A stretch of DNA of 64,000 nucleotides, from the NCBI GenBank assembly GCA_035571835.1, contig DATNBU010000011.1, forward strand, positions 248,001 through 312,000, read 5' to 3'. Numbering within the stretch: the first letter of the stretch is position 1; the number at the start of each line of letters is the position of its first letter. Positions 1 to 7,789 of this stretch are shown here, in pieces. The position numbers and the translations under genes were made by a program. Below the pieces are notes generated by a model that had not been told where the DNA came from, did not search any database, and saw only the letters and a list, made by a program, of their open reading frames with translations. This stretch comes from Candidatus Limnocylindrales bacterium. Its GTDB lineage: Bacteria > Desulfobacterota > Binatia > UBA1149 > CAITLU01.

Positions 1-259
1 GGCGAACGTGCAGGATGGACACGAACTTCCCGGCCGGCAGTTGCTGAACCATGTGACGATACGCGCCGGGATTTCCGCCGTCCTCCACGCGCTCGGCGGA
101 TTGCTCCGTATCCGGCGTCAGCGCGGTGACCTGCCAGTCGCTGTCGAGGAAGTTGCCGTCCCTGATCGGGTACGGAATGGGCTCTGCGCGGACGAGTCCG
201 GGCGCCAGGCACGCGCATGCGAAGAGCGACGCTGCGACAGTGCGTAAACAACGGTTCAT
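1..259 (-). CDS. secreted protein, N-terminal part (cut by window edge)
   Basis: An open frame reads leftwards from an ATG at 259 to the window edge without a stop, about 86 residues. A GGAGGT ribosome site lies just upstream. The first 24 or so residues form a signal peptide: MNRC, a hydrophobic stretch, then cleavage near VRA-EP. The mature part begins PIPYPIRDGNF and looks like the start of a beta-rich extracellular domain, but no family can be assigned from this fragment. It follows the SDR gene on the same strand after a 164-base gap that holds a small inverted repeat. The plus-strand frame over the same bases is a shadow. Function unknown. Confidence 0.7.
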   Translation of the reverse strand, partial: MNRCLRTVAASLFACACLAPGLVRAEPIPYPIRDGNFLDSDWQVTALTPDTEQSAERVEDGGNPGAYRHMVQQLPAGKFVSILHVR

Positions 260-279
260 GGGCGAGACCTCCTTTTCGT

Positions 280-300
280 GATCCCGTGATCACCGGGATC
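280..300. promoter_or_regulatory. inverted repeat upstream of the secreted protein gene
   Basis: GATCCCG is followed by 7 bases and then CGGGATC, a perfect 7-bp-arm inverted repeat whose near edge is about 20 bases before the ATG at 259. It could be an operator or a leader hairpin for that gene. It has no T-run, so it is not a typical terminator. Confidence 0.35.
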
Positions 301-423
301 GATTCTCGACTCACCCTCCCCACGACGGCGGCCGTTCCGGCGTCGCCGCAGCGTACGAAAAATTGAAGATGCTGGCCATCGAAGCGGCAGAGGTGCGACA
401 GCCGCGCGGCTGGCGTTTGCCGG

Positions 424-1230
424 CTAGCGCACGCAGTCGGCCGCGCCGCCGTCCACGCGAAGATCAACCGCGTTGATGTACGCGGCCTGTTCGCTGGCAA
501 GAAACACGACGGCCGCCGCAACCTCGGACGTGAGCCCGAGCCGGGTCGCCGGCGATCCCGCGCCGATCGTTTCCGCGATCGCGCGTTTTTCGATCTCGCT
601 CCAGTCTTCGCCCCAGCCCTTGCGCGCGGCCCGCGAACGGAAGTGCGCTTCGACCTCGACCGTCCGCAGGATGCCCGGGCTCACGCAATTGACGGTAATG
701 CCGGTGCCGGCGAGCTCCTTGGCAAGGCTGAGCACGACCGCCGGAAGCGCGGCCTTGGCTGCGTAGTACCCGGGCATGACTGCTCGCGGGCGAACGCCGC
801 CCACTGTGCCGAGGAAAATCACGCGGCCCCAGCCTTGCTCTCGCATTGCGGGGACAAGCCTTTGCGCCATGCGGACGCCGGACAGGACATTGCGCTCGTA
901 CATCTCGATCCACGACGTCGACGCCATCGCGTCCCAGCTGCCGCCGGCTGCGACGCCGTAGTTGTTGACGAGCACGTCGATGCCGCCGGCCGCGACGAGC
1001 AGGTCCGCGAACGCGTCGGCGCCCGCGTCGGTCATCAGATCCGCCGTCACGGCATGCGCGTCGCCGCCGCTTGCCGTGATCTCCGCGACAACCATCTCGG
1101 CCTGCCCGGGCTCGAACCCGTGCACGAACACCGACGCACCTTCGGCGGCGAATGCGCACGCCGTCGCATGGCCGGTTCCGCGGTAGCTGCCCGTCACGAG
1201 CACACGCTTTCGGTCGAGCCCGAGGTTCAT
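424..1230 (-). CDS. short-chain dehydrogenase/reductase
   Basis: A 268-residue classical SDR, presumably an NAD(P)-dependent alcohol/ketone oxidoreductase. It shows the nucleotide motif TGSYRGTG (13-20), NNYG (89-92, usually NNAG) and the Y155-x3-K159 active site. The residue 13 before the tyrosine, normally the catalytic serine, is Thr142. The ATG at 1230 overlaps the P450 stop as ATGA, so a longer frame starting at 1335 is not used. The gene ends a patatin-P450-SDR operon, which suggests it oxidises or reduces the P450 product. Substrate unknown. Confidence 0.85.
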   Translation of the reverse strand: MNLGLDRKRVLVTGSYRGTGHATACAFAAEGASVFVHGFEPGQAEMVVAEITASGGDAHAVTADLMTDAGADAFADLLVAAGGIDVLVNNYGVAAGGSWDAMASTSWIEMYERNVLSGVRMAQRLVPAMREQGWGRVIFLGTVGGVRPRAVMPGYYAAKAALPAVVLSLAKELAGTGITVNCVSPGILRTVEVEAHFRSRAARKGWGEDWSEIEKRAIAETIGAGSPATRLGLTSEVAAAVVFLASEQAAYINAVDLRVDGGAADCVR

Positions 1231-2435
1231 GCTTCTGCCGGTTCGCGCGTGACGATCAGCTCGTCGAGGCCGCGAAACGGCCCGCGCTGAAGCCAGACGA
1301 GTGCGTGGTCGGGATGAAGCCGCAGATCCGGCCATCGCGACGAGACGGCGGCCAGCATCACTTCGGCTTCCGAACGCGCGAGCGATGCACCCAGACAGAA
1401 GTGCGCACCGAACGCGAAAGAGATCGGCGCGGCGCCGCTTCGGCCGGGACGAAACGAATCCGGATCGTCGTAGACGTCAGGGTCGCGGTTGGCCGCCGCG
1501 AGGAACACCAGAATCGGCTCGAACGCACCGATTTCGGTTCCGCCGATCGTTACGGACCGCATCGGGATGCGCGCGACGAACAACGTCGGTGTCTCGAATC
1601 GCAGGAACTCGCTGACGACGTCGACAATCGCCCATTCGCCGCTCGTAACCGCCCGGTAGCGCGCCGCGTCGGACAGAAGCACGGACATTCCGTTGGTGAA
1701 CAGATCGCGCGTGGTGCGGTGACCTGCCGAATACAAGGTCGCAGCGAGCGACAGCAGCTCGACGCGCTCGAGCCTCTCGCCCTCGGCCTCTGCCGCAAGA
1801 AGCGCAGACAGCAGATCGTTGCCCGGCTTTGCGGTGCGCTCGTCGAGCAGATGACCGAGATACGCGTGAAACTCCTCGGCCGCTGCAAACGCCGCTTCTT
1901 TCTTTTCTCCCGGAACACGCACGCCGAGCAGTGGAGCGACCGCGTCGCTCCACGACGTCAGCTTGTCGCGGTCCTCGGGCGGCACGCCGAGAAGCTCGGA
2001 GATGACGAGCGACGGAAGCTGGTGCGCGAAGCGGGCGAGCAGATCGACCTCGCGTTCGCCGTCGAGTCCGTCGAGCAGCTCCGCAGCCGTCTGCTCGATC
2101 CACGGACGCAGCGTTGCAATGCGCCTCGGTGTGAACGCTTTCGAGACGATGCCGCGCACGCGCGGATGATCCGGCGGATCGAGGAAGTTGATGCGATGGC
2201 TCATCTCGTCGCGCGCCGCGCCGGGCGGCAGGCCGTCGAGGTAACGCATTGCGATCGGGCTCGATCCGCAGTCGGGATGATGCAGCGCTTCGAGCGCCGC
2301 CGCGTGGCCCGTGATCATCCAGAAGCCGCTCTCCAGCCGCTGCACGCGTCCGCCCGAGCGGATGCGCGAGAACACCGGATACGGGTCGGCGATTGCCTCG
2401 AGATCGGACGGGTCGAACGAAATCATCCGGTTCAT
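1227..2435 (-). CDS. cytochrome P450
   Basis: A 402-residue soluble bacterial class I P450, normal in length. It has the I-helix AGHRTT (237-242), the K-helix ExxR (E276, R279) and the heme loop FAFGAHFCLG with the cysteine ligand at 347. It hydroxylates or otherwise oxidises a small molecule and needs a ferredoxin and reductase; none is next to it. Its ATG overlaps the stop of the upstream patatin gene (ATGA at 2432-2435), and its own stop overlaps the SDR start. All three proteins are therefore probably made from one message at coupled rates. Substrate cannot be read from sequence; a lipid or fatty acid fits the patatin neighbour. Confidence 0.93.
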   Translation of the reverse strand: MNRMISFDPSDLEAIADPYPVFSRIRSGGRVQRLESGFWMITGHAAALEALHHPDCGSSPIAMRYLDGLPPGAARDEMSHRINFLDPPDHPRVRGIVSKAFTPRRIATLRPWIEQTAAELLDGLDGEREVDLLARFAHQLPSLVISELLGVPPEDRDKLTSWSDAVAPLLGVRVPGEKKEAAFAAAEEFHAYLGHLLDERTAKPGNDLLSALLAAEAEGERLERVELLSLAATLYSAGHRTTRDLFTNGMSVLLSDAARYRAVTSGEWAIVDVVSEFLRFETPTLFVARIPMRSVTIGGTEIGAFEPILVFLAAANRDPDVYDDPDSFRPGRSGAAPISFAFGAHFCLGASLARSEAEVMLAAVSSRWPDLRLHPDHALVWLQRGPFRGLDELIVTREPAEA

Positions 2436-3760
2436 GGCTCGGCGAGCAGCGTGAGGATCCGGTCCGAGGATGCCCTTGCATCCTCGCGCCCGAGCTCGAC
2501 GAGGCGGTCGGTGTAGACGCGATCGAAGTAGATGTACGACAGGAAATCGGCTTCGTTTCGCGGCACGCCCATCGTTGCGGTTCTCTTGATCAGCTCCGAG
2601 ACCAGGCTCCGTGCGCCGTCACTGGCATCGCGGCGGTGATAGCACTCCGCCGCAATCCGTCCGATGTCGTCCGACGGGCGCTGCATGAAGAAGTCGATCG
2701 GGTGATATCCCACTCCGCGCACGGCGCGAAGCGTCGGCTCGATGCGCTCGACGAAATCCTTGCCGAACGTGGCCTTGCCGCCGGCCAGCAGCGAGTTGAT
2801 GATCTCGAGCTGGCGCAGCTCGTTCTCGATCGGATCGAGCAGCATCACGTCGAGGAGCTTGCCGAGCAGGAATGCAGGCTGCGTCAGCGCATCGGCCTTG
2901 AAGTACTCGACGTGGTCGTCCTTGGTGCGGGCTTTCTTCAGCCCGATCACGAGCACCTTGTCGGCCTGCAGCCGCACGGCCGGCGACAGCGGCGTGTTCA
3001 GGCGAAGCCCGCCGTCGACGTAGTAACGGCGGTCGATCAGCACGGCGGGAAACAGGAACGGAATCGCGGCCGATGCGCGCACGTGCAGGTCGGTGATCGA
3101 GACGCATACCGCATCGACGTGCGGATCGTACAGCCAAGCCGTGGTGTCGGCGCCGGGTCCGTCGAGGAACACCCGGACCAGTCCGGTGTTGACCTCGGTC
3201 ACGGCGCAGCAAAGCACCGATGGGCGTCCCTGCTTGAGGTTCTCGCGCAGCCGCTGCCACGGAATCCGCGTGCGGACCAGGTCTTCGAGCGGCGCGATAT
3301 CGACGAGACCGCCGCGCGACTCGTCGCCGCTCGCACCGCCGTGCGACTTCGGCCGTCCGAAACCCAGTCCGCGCAGCGGAATGCCGACCATGTCGCGCCA
3401 CGAAAGCCGCATCACGTTGTCGAAACGCATGTTCTTCCACGTCTCGACGAGGTTCTTCGATCGGTCGGCCGGGTCGACGCCGGAAGATGCTGCGACATAC
3501 GCAGCATGGATCGCACCCACCGACGTGCCGCTTACGATGTCGAACTCGAACTGGTCGCCGAGCTTCGGGTAGACGTGCTCGAACAGCCACGACAGTACGC
3601 CGGCTTCGTACGCTCCGCGCGAGCCGCCGCCCGACAGCACGAGCGCGACGCGCTGCTTCCTGCGCGGATCCTTCGCAGCGCCGACGAATCGATTGCTCTC
3701 CGGCAGGTTCGTGGCCGCGTCCTTGCGGGAAAGCAGACTGCTGAAACGGAAATCGGCCAC
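2432..3760 (-). CDS. patatin-like phospholipase
   Basis: A 442-residue patatin-family lipid acyl hydrolase with a Ser-Asp dyad. It shows the oxyanion loop GGGSRG (44-49), the nucleophile elbow GTSVG with Ser80, and the catalytic Asp249 in VDGG. No ATG precedes the core, so the GTG at 3760 (VADFRF...) is taken as the start; its ribosome site is weak. The open frame continues far upstream only as a shadow of the ABC-F gene. First gene of the patatin-P450-SDR operon, so it may release a fatty acid or alcohol for the next two enzymes. No signal peptide is seen, suggesting a cytoplasmic or membrane-surface enzyme. Confidence 0.88.
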   Translation of the reverse strand: MADFRFSSLLSRKDAATNLPESNRFVGAAKDPRRKQRVALVLSGGGSRGAYEAGVLSWLFEHVYPKLGDQFEFDIVSGTSVGAIHAAYVAASSGVDPADRSKNLVETWKNMRFDNVMRLSWRDMVGIPLRGLGFGRPKSHGGASGDESRGGLVDIAPLEDLVRTRIPWQRLRENLKQGRPSVLCCAVTEVNTGLVRVFLDGPGADTTAWLYDPHVDAVCVSITDLHVRASAAIPFLFPAVLIDRRYYVDGGLRLNTPLSPAVRLQADKVLVIGLKKARTKDDHVEYFKADALTQPAFLLGKLLDVMLLDPIENELRQLEIINSLLAGGKATFGKDFVERIEPTLRAVRGVGYHPIDFFMQRPSDDIGRIAAECYHRRDASDGARSLVSELIKRTATMGVPRNEADFLSYIYFDRVYTDRLVELGREDARASSDRILTLLAEP

Positions 3761-3856
3761 GCCGGCGGCAGCGTAGCATGCCGGTCGCGATCGTGCGCGC
3801 GGGGTCGTCTCCTGTGATCCGCGAGATGGGGCGGAGAGTCCGCGCGACACGCCGAC

Positions 3857-3922
3857 GGGATCCGCGCGATGCGCTGGCGGGATCCGCGCGATGCGCTGGC
3901 GGGATCCGCGCGACGCGCTGGG
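3857..3922. repeat. three tandem 22-bp repeats
   Basis: Three head-to-tail 22-base units start at 3857, 3879 and 3901, each GGGATCCGCGCGAYGCGCTG plus two bases. The first two are identical. A degenerate copy can be traced just upstream. They fill the space between the divergent patatin and ABC-F starts. Confidence 0.85.
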
Positions 3923-3967
3923 CGCGACTTGCCCGCGGACCTTCGTCTCCATAGAAAGTCCGGTTCC

Positions 3968-6001
3968 ATGTCGCTCGTCGTCATCGAAAACAGTGAGCTC
4001 GCCTTCGGTGGCCGCACGATCTTCACCGATCTGAATCTCCGCATCGGCGAGGAAGACCGTATCGGTCTCGTCGGTCGCAACGGCTCCGGCAAATCGTCGC
4101 TGCTGCGCGTGCTCGTCGGCCAGCAGGAGCCCGATCGCGGCTCGATCCGCCGCGCCGGCACGATCCGCATCGGGTACCTGCCGCAGGAGCTCGACGTCGA
4201 GGGCGGAAAAACGCTGATCGACAGCGTGCTGTCGAGTGTGCCGGGCCGCGCGCGACTCGAGCAGACGCTCGAGGTCGTCGAGCACGAGCTCGCCGAAGCC
4301 ACGACCGAATCCGAGCAGATGGAGCTTTCCGAGAAACTCGCGACGCTGCACGACGACCTGTCGCACTTCGACACCAACTACTCGCCGCACGAAGCCTACA
4401 GCATCCTCGACGGGCTCGGATTCCGCACGGGCGACGCGACCCGCGACCTGTCCGAGTTCAGCGGCGGATGGAAGATGCGCGGGGTCATGGCCTCCCTGCT
4501 GTTCCAGAAGCCGGACCTGCTCTTGATGGACGAGCCCACCAACCACCTCGACGTCGTGACCGTCGGCTGGCTTGCGGACTTCCTCAAGCGCTACCGCAAC
4601 GCGATGATCCTGATCTGCCACGACCGCGATTTCCTGAACGAGCAGGTCTCGCGGATCGTCTCGTACGAAGTCGAAGGCGTGCGGCAGTACAACGGCAACT
4701 ACGAGGATTACCGGCGCCAGCGCGCCGAGGAAGCCGAGATCCTCGAACGTCGCGCCGTCAACCAGCAGAGGATCCGCGAGCAGACCGAGAAGTTCATCAC
4801 GCGCTTCCGCGCGCAGGCGAACAAGGCTGCGGCGGTGCAGAGCCGCGTCAAGAAGCTCGAGAAGCTCGAGGACGTCACGCTGCTCGGCACCGAACGGACG
4901 CTGCGCTTTCGGTTTCCGCCGTGCGAGCGCGCCGGGACCGACACGGTGATCCTCAACGATCTCGGACACCGCTACGGCGACGTCCAGGTGTTCGAGCATG
5001 CCGAAGGTGTGGTGCGCCGCGGCGACAAGGTCGCGATCATCGGCCCGAACGGCGCCGGCAAGACGACGCTGCTTCGCATCCTGGCCGGCGAGATCGCGCC
5101 TGCAAAAGGCGACTTCCGGCTCGGGCACAACGTCAAGGTCGGCTACTACGCGCAGCACGTCACCGAGAAGCTCGATCTGCGGAGTTCGATCTTCGACGAA
5201 GTCTGGCAGAACAGCGCGTACGACGACCTGACCCAGGTCCGCAAAGTCCTCGGCACGTTCCTGTTCTCGGACGACGACGTCGACAAGAAGATCGCGGTGC
5301 TGTCCGGAGGCGAGAAAGCACGCGTTGCGCTCGCGCGCCTGATGGTCGACCCCGGCAACCTCCTGCTGATGGACGAGCCGACCAACCATCTCGACCTCGA
5401 GTCGTCCGAAGCGCTCGCCGATGCGCTCGGTACGTACGACGGCACACTCATCTTCGTCAGCCACAACCGCAGCTTCGTGCGCCATCTCGCGACGCGAATC
5501 TGGTACGTGCACGACAACTGCGTCGAGGAATTCCCCGGCACGATGGACGAGTTCATGTACCATCTGGCCGCGCAGCGCGCGGGTGCCGAGGCGGCCGCCA
5601 AAGCAGAGAAGCGCCAGGCGAAATTGAAAGAACCGGAGATGCCGGTTGCCGCGCCGTCGCAGGCGGGCGCTGGTGTAGCGGCGCCGGCCGACCGCGCGGT
5701 CCGGCAACCGCCTGCTGCTCGGTCAAAAGAAGAAAAGGCGCGCGACCGCGCGACCGATCGCGAATCGCAGAAGAAACGGCGCGACCTCGAGAAACGCATC
5801 CAGGAATACGAAAAGCGCATCTCCGAGCTCGAAACGCTGCAGGGCGGCCGCAGCACCGAGCTTTCCCAGCCCGACGTCTATGCAGACAAGAACCGTTACG
5901 GCACGCTTCTGTCGTCGTACACCGAGGATCAGAAGAAGCTCGAAGAGCTGATGCTGCGCTGGGAACAGGCGCAGGCCGACCTGGCTTCGCTGGCGGGCTG
6001 A
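3968..6001 (+). CDS. ABC-F family ATPase (Uup/EttA-like)
   Basis: A 677-residue soluble protein with two ABC domains and no membrane segments, so it belongs to the translation-associated ABC-F family, which binds the ribosomal E site. Domain 1 has Walker A GRNGSGKS (36-43), signature SGGWKMR (about 165) and LLLMDEPTNHLD (about 185). Domain 2 has GPNGAGKT (about 359), LSGGEKAR (about 444) and LLLMDEPTNHLD (about 466). A charged linker follows the first domain, and a Lys/Glu-rich coiled coil (about 590-670) ends the protein as in Uup. The start is the ATG at 3968 opening MSLVVIENSEL; the in-frame region upstream is repeat DNA. Confidence 0.93.
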   Translation: MSLVVIENSELAFGGRTIFTDLNLRIGEEDRIGLVGRNGSGKSSLLRVLVGQQEPDRGSIRRAGTIRIGYLPQELDVEGGKTLIDSVLSSVPGRARLEQTLEVVEHELAEATTESEQMELSEKLATLHDDLSHFDTNYSPHEAYSILDGLGFRTGDATRDLSEFSGGWKMRGVMASLLFQKPDLLLMDEPTNHLDVVTVGWLADFLKRYRNAMILICHDRDFLNEQVSRIVSYEVEGVRQYNGNYEDYRRQRAEEAEILERRAVNQQRIREQTEKFITRFRAQANKAAAVQSRVKKLEKLEDVTLLGTERTLRFRFPPCERAGTDTVILNDLGHRYGDVQVFEHAEGVVRRGDKVAIIGPNGAGKTTLLRILAGEIAPAKGDFRLGHNVKVGYYAQHVTEKLDLRSSIFDEVWQNSAYDDLTQVRKVLGTFLFSDDDVDKKIAVLSGGEKARVALARLMVDPGNLLLMDEPTNHLDLESSEALADALGTYDGTLIFVSHNRSFVRHLATRIWYVHDNCVEEFPGTMDEFMYHLAAQRAGAEAAAKAEKRQAKLKEPEMPVAAPSQAGAGVAAPADRAVRQPPAARSKEEKARDRATDRESQKKRRDLEKRIQEYEKRISELETLQGGRSTELSQPDVYADKNRYGTLLSSYTEDQKKLEELMLRWEQAQADLASLAG

Positions 6002-6130
6002 ACAAATCCGCGCGATGCGATTTTTACTCTGGCATTGACTCCGGCGCGGCCGCTATGTTCCGGCCTGTCGCAAACGGTGTCGGGACCGTACGCGTCATTC
6101 CGCAAAAGCCGATCGACAGATGGAGGGGAA

Positions 6131-6841
6131 ATGAGACTGCGATCACTCGCCGGTATTTCGATTGCGTCGCTCGCTTTATCGGCGGGATCCGCGCACTCGC
6201 AATGCGCGTTCGACACCGGGCCGGCGAGGGGCTTTCGCACGTCGATGGTGCGGGCCTACCTTCCGTGCCCAGCCACCTTCCGCGATTCGCCGTTTGCCAA
6301 TAACCAGACCGTGTCCGGCGTGGATGCATGCTCGCCGGTGATACCGTACGTGGAACACTCTGCTGGGACCCCGTACTCGTTTTCCGCCAAGGGCGGATGT
6401 TCGGTCCAGACCAAGGTCAAGGTCGTCTCCGATTGCTCGCAGCTCAATAGCTCGGAGGGGCCCTCGCTCAATCTGCCGGCGGGCGCGTGTCACGTGACGT
6501 CGGTCCGGAGCTCGTGCAAGGGGATCATGAAAGCTTCCGGCAATACTCCGATCGATTCGACGGATGCCGGCTGGACGCTCGCCGTGCTCAGTCGCGCGTC
6601 GATCGACGATCCCGTAGGCGGCGACATGACGTTGATCGACGTGCCGATGACGTTCGAATTCTCGACGCCGGATGACGGGAAGATCTCGCTCGACAGCACA
6701 AGCGCGGAAGCTCTCGCGGACATCCTCGGGACCGGAGACGCGGCGTTGCCGCCGTGCACGTCGATGGAGATTCTCGACATCGTCATCAAGGATCCCACCG
6801 GCCTGCGCTTTGCGGCACCGGGTACGGCGACCGCGCAGTAG
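6131..6841 (+). CDS. secreted cysteine-containing protein of unknown function
   Basis: A 236-residue protein with a GGAGGGG ribosome site and a clear signal peptide (about 1-23, cleaved after AHS). The mature chain has eight cysteines, probably forming four disulfides, is rich in Ser and Thr, and lacks membrane segments. It is followed closely by the VapBC pair but is unlikely to be functionally linked. No domain is recognised. It may belong with the other exported cysteine-rich proteins found at 27-43 kb. Confidence 0.75.
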   Translation: MRLRSLAGISIASLALSAGSAHSQCAFDTGPARGFRTSMVRAYLPCPATFRDSPFANNQTVSGVDACSPVIPYVEHSAGTPYSFSAKGGCSVQTKVKVVSDCSQLNSSEGPSLNLPAGACHVTSVRSSCKGIMKASGNTPIDSTDAGWTLAVLSRASIDDPVGGDMTLIDVPMTFEFSTPDDGKISLDSTSAEALADILGTGDAALPPCTSMEILDIVIKDPTGLRFAAPGTATAQ

Positions 6842-6875
6842 GCGAGTTCCCGCTTTTTCTCCGCTGTTTGTCTTG

Positions 6876-6891
6876 ATATGGGTTCCCATAT
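6876..6891. promoter_or_regulatory. likely VapB operator palindrome
   Basis: ATATGGG, two bases, CCCATAT: perfect 7-bp arms overlapping the antitoxin start codon at 6890. VapBC operons usually autoregulate through palindromes at this place, so this is the natural candidate for the antitoxin-toxin complex. It also explains an upstream in-frame ATG at 6878 that is probably not used. Confidence 0.55.
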
Positions 6892-7165
6892 GAAGACGAC
6901 CATCGAGATCTCCGAGCCATTGCTGGCGAAAGCCAAGGCGCTGGCTGCACGCGAGAAGACCACCTTGCGGGCGCTGATCGAGGAAGGCCTGCGGGAAATC
7001 CTGCTCCGCAAGGGCCGTCCGAAGCCGTTCAAGCTCAAGGACGCGAGCTTCAAGGGCGGCGGCGGTCTTACGCCGGAGATGGAGGCGAAAGGCGGCTGGG
7101 CGAAGCTGCACGAAGCAGCCTATCCCGGATTCTTCGACGATGAAGTCGACGAGGGGCAGTCGTGA
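6890..7165 (+). CDS. type II antitoxin, VapB (DUF2191-like)
   Basis: A 91-residue protein opening MKTTIEISEPLL with the short beta strand and helices of a ribbon-helix-helix DNA-binding domain, then a Gly-rich and acidic tail that would wrap the toxin. It resembles VapB antitoxins of the DUF2191 type. Its stop codon overlaps the toxin start as GTGA (7162-7165). It should neutralise the adjacent PIN toxin and repress the operon. Confidence 0.85.
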   Translation: MKTTIEISEPLLAKAKALAAREKTTLRALIEEGLREILLRKGRPKPFKLKDASFKGGGGLTPEMEAKGGWAKLHEAAYPGFFDDEVDEGQS

Positions 7166-7689
7166 TCGCGGTCGATACGAACGTCCTCGTTCATGCGCAT
7201 CGCGGAGAATCCAGACACTACCGGGCCGCGTACTCCTGTCTTGCGAACCTTTGCGAGAACACTGAAGCCTGGGCGATTCCCTGGCCGTGCATTCACGAGT
7301 TTCTTTCCATCGCTACCAACACATGGGCGTTCGCGCGGGCGAGCTCCCCTGCAGAAGCGCTTCGGCAGGTTGATGTCTGGCTCGAATCGCCTGGTCTCGT
7401 GCTGCTTGAAGAGACCGTGCGACACTGGTCGATTCTTTTGAATCTGGTTCGCAGCTCCCGAGCGACTGGCGGGCGCATTCATGACGCACGAATCGCAGCA
7501 ATCTGCCTCGAGCATGGTGTGCGGGAGCTCTGGACGGCAGACCGTGACTTCGCGCGCTTTCCCGAGCTCGCGACGTTCAATCCTCTTACCGACGATCAGG
7601 TGCATGAGACACCGGCGGGATACGCAGCGGTGCTGCGCGCACGCACCGCCGGGCGCCGCCGCGCGCTGACCGGAATCTCCGCCCGCTGA
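7162..7689 (+). CDS. PIN-domain toxin, VapC-like ribonuclease
   Basis: A 175-residue PIN-domain protein starting at a GTG that overlaps the antitoxin stop. The acidic metal-binding residues are present: Asp in AVDTNVLV near the start, Glu in IHEFLS, Asp in HDARIAA and Asp in TADRDF. It should be a Mg-dependent endoribonuclease that stops growth when the antitoxin is degraded. At 175 residues it is longer than the usual 130-145; the extra C-terminal tail is Arg-rich. A GGGGACAG repeat begins immediately after the stop. Confidence 0.88.
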   Translation: MIAVDTNVLVHAHRGESRHYRAAYSCLANLCENTEAWAIPWPCIHEFLSIATNTWAFARASSPAEALRQVDVWLESPGLVLLEETVRHWSILLNLVRSSRATGGRIHDARIAAICLEHGVRELWTADRDFARFPELATFNPLTDDQVHETPAGYAAVLRARTAGRRRALTGISAR

Positions 7690-7767
7690 AAAATCGGGGA
7701 CAGACACTGATTAGCGGAAATCGGTATCTGTCCCGGATTAGCGGAAATCAGTGTCTGTTCCGGATTA
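7690..7767. repeat. GGGGACAG intergenic repeat, word A (copy 1)
   Basis: The left arm GGGGACAGACACTGATT is followed by an inverted, slightly diverged arm (ATCGGTATCTGTCCCGG) and then a second inverted copy (AATCAGTGTCTGTTCCGG). It sits between the convergent vapC and amine oxidase genes. RNA from either strand would fold into a long hairpin. The same word occurs at 21766 and 51529. Confidence 0.85.
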
Positions 7768-7789
7768 ATGTTTCCGACTAAGTTACGCG

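Noticed and set aside
8-247. 79-residue plus-strand frame at the window start
   Set aside because: The opposite strand has a ribosome site, signal peptide and an open frame reaching the edge.
2393-5707. Long open frames on both strands over the patatin and ABC-F genes
   Set aside because: High GC opens opposite frames; these are Arg/Val/Asp-rich with no domain motifs, while the chosen frames carry complete active sites.
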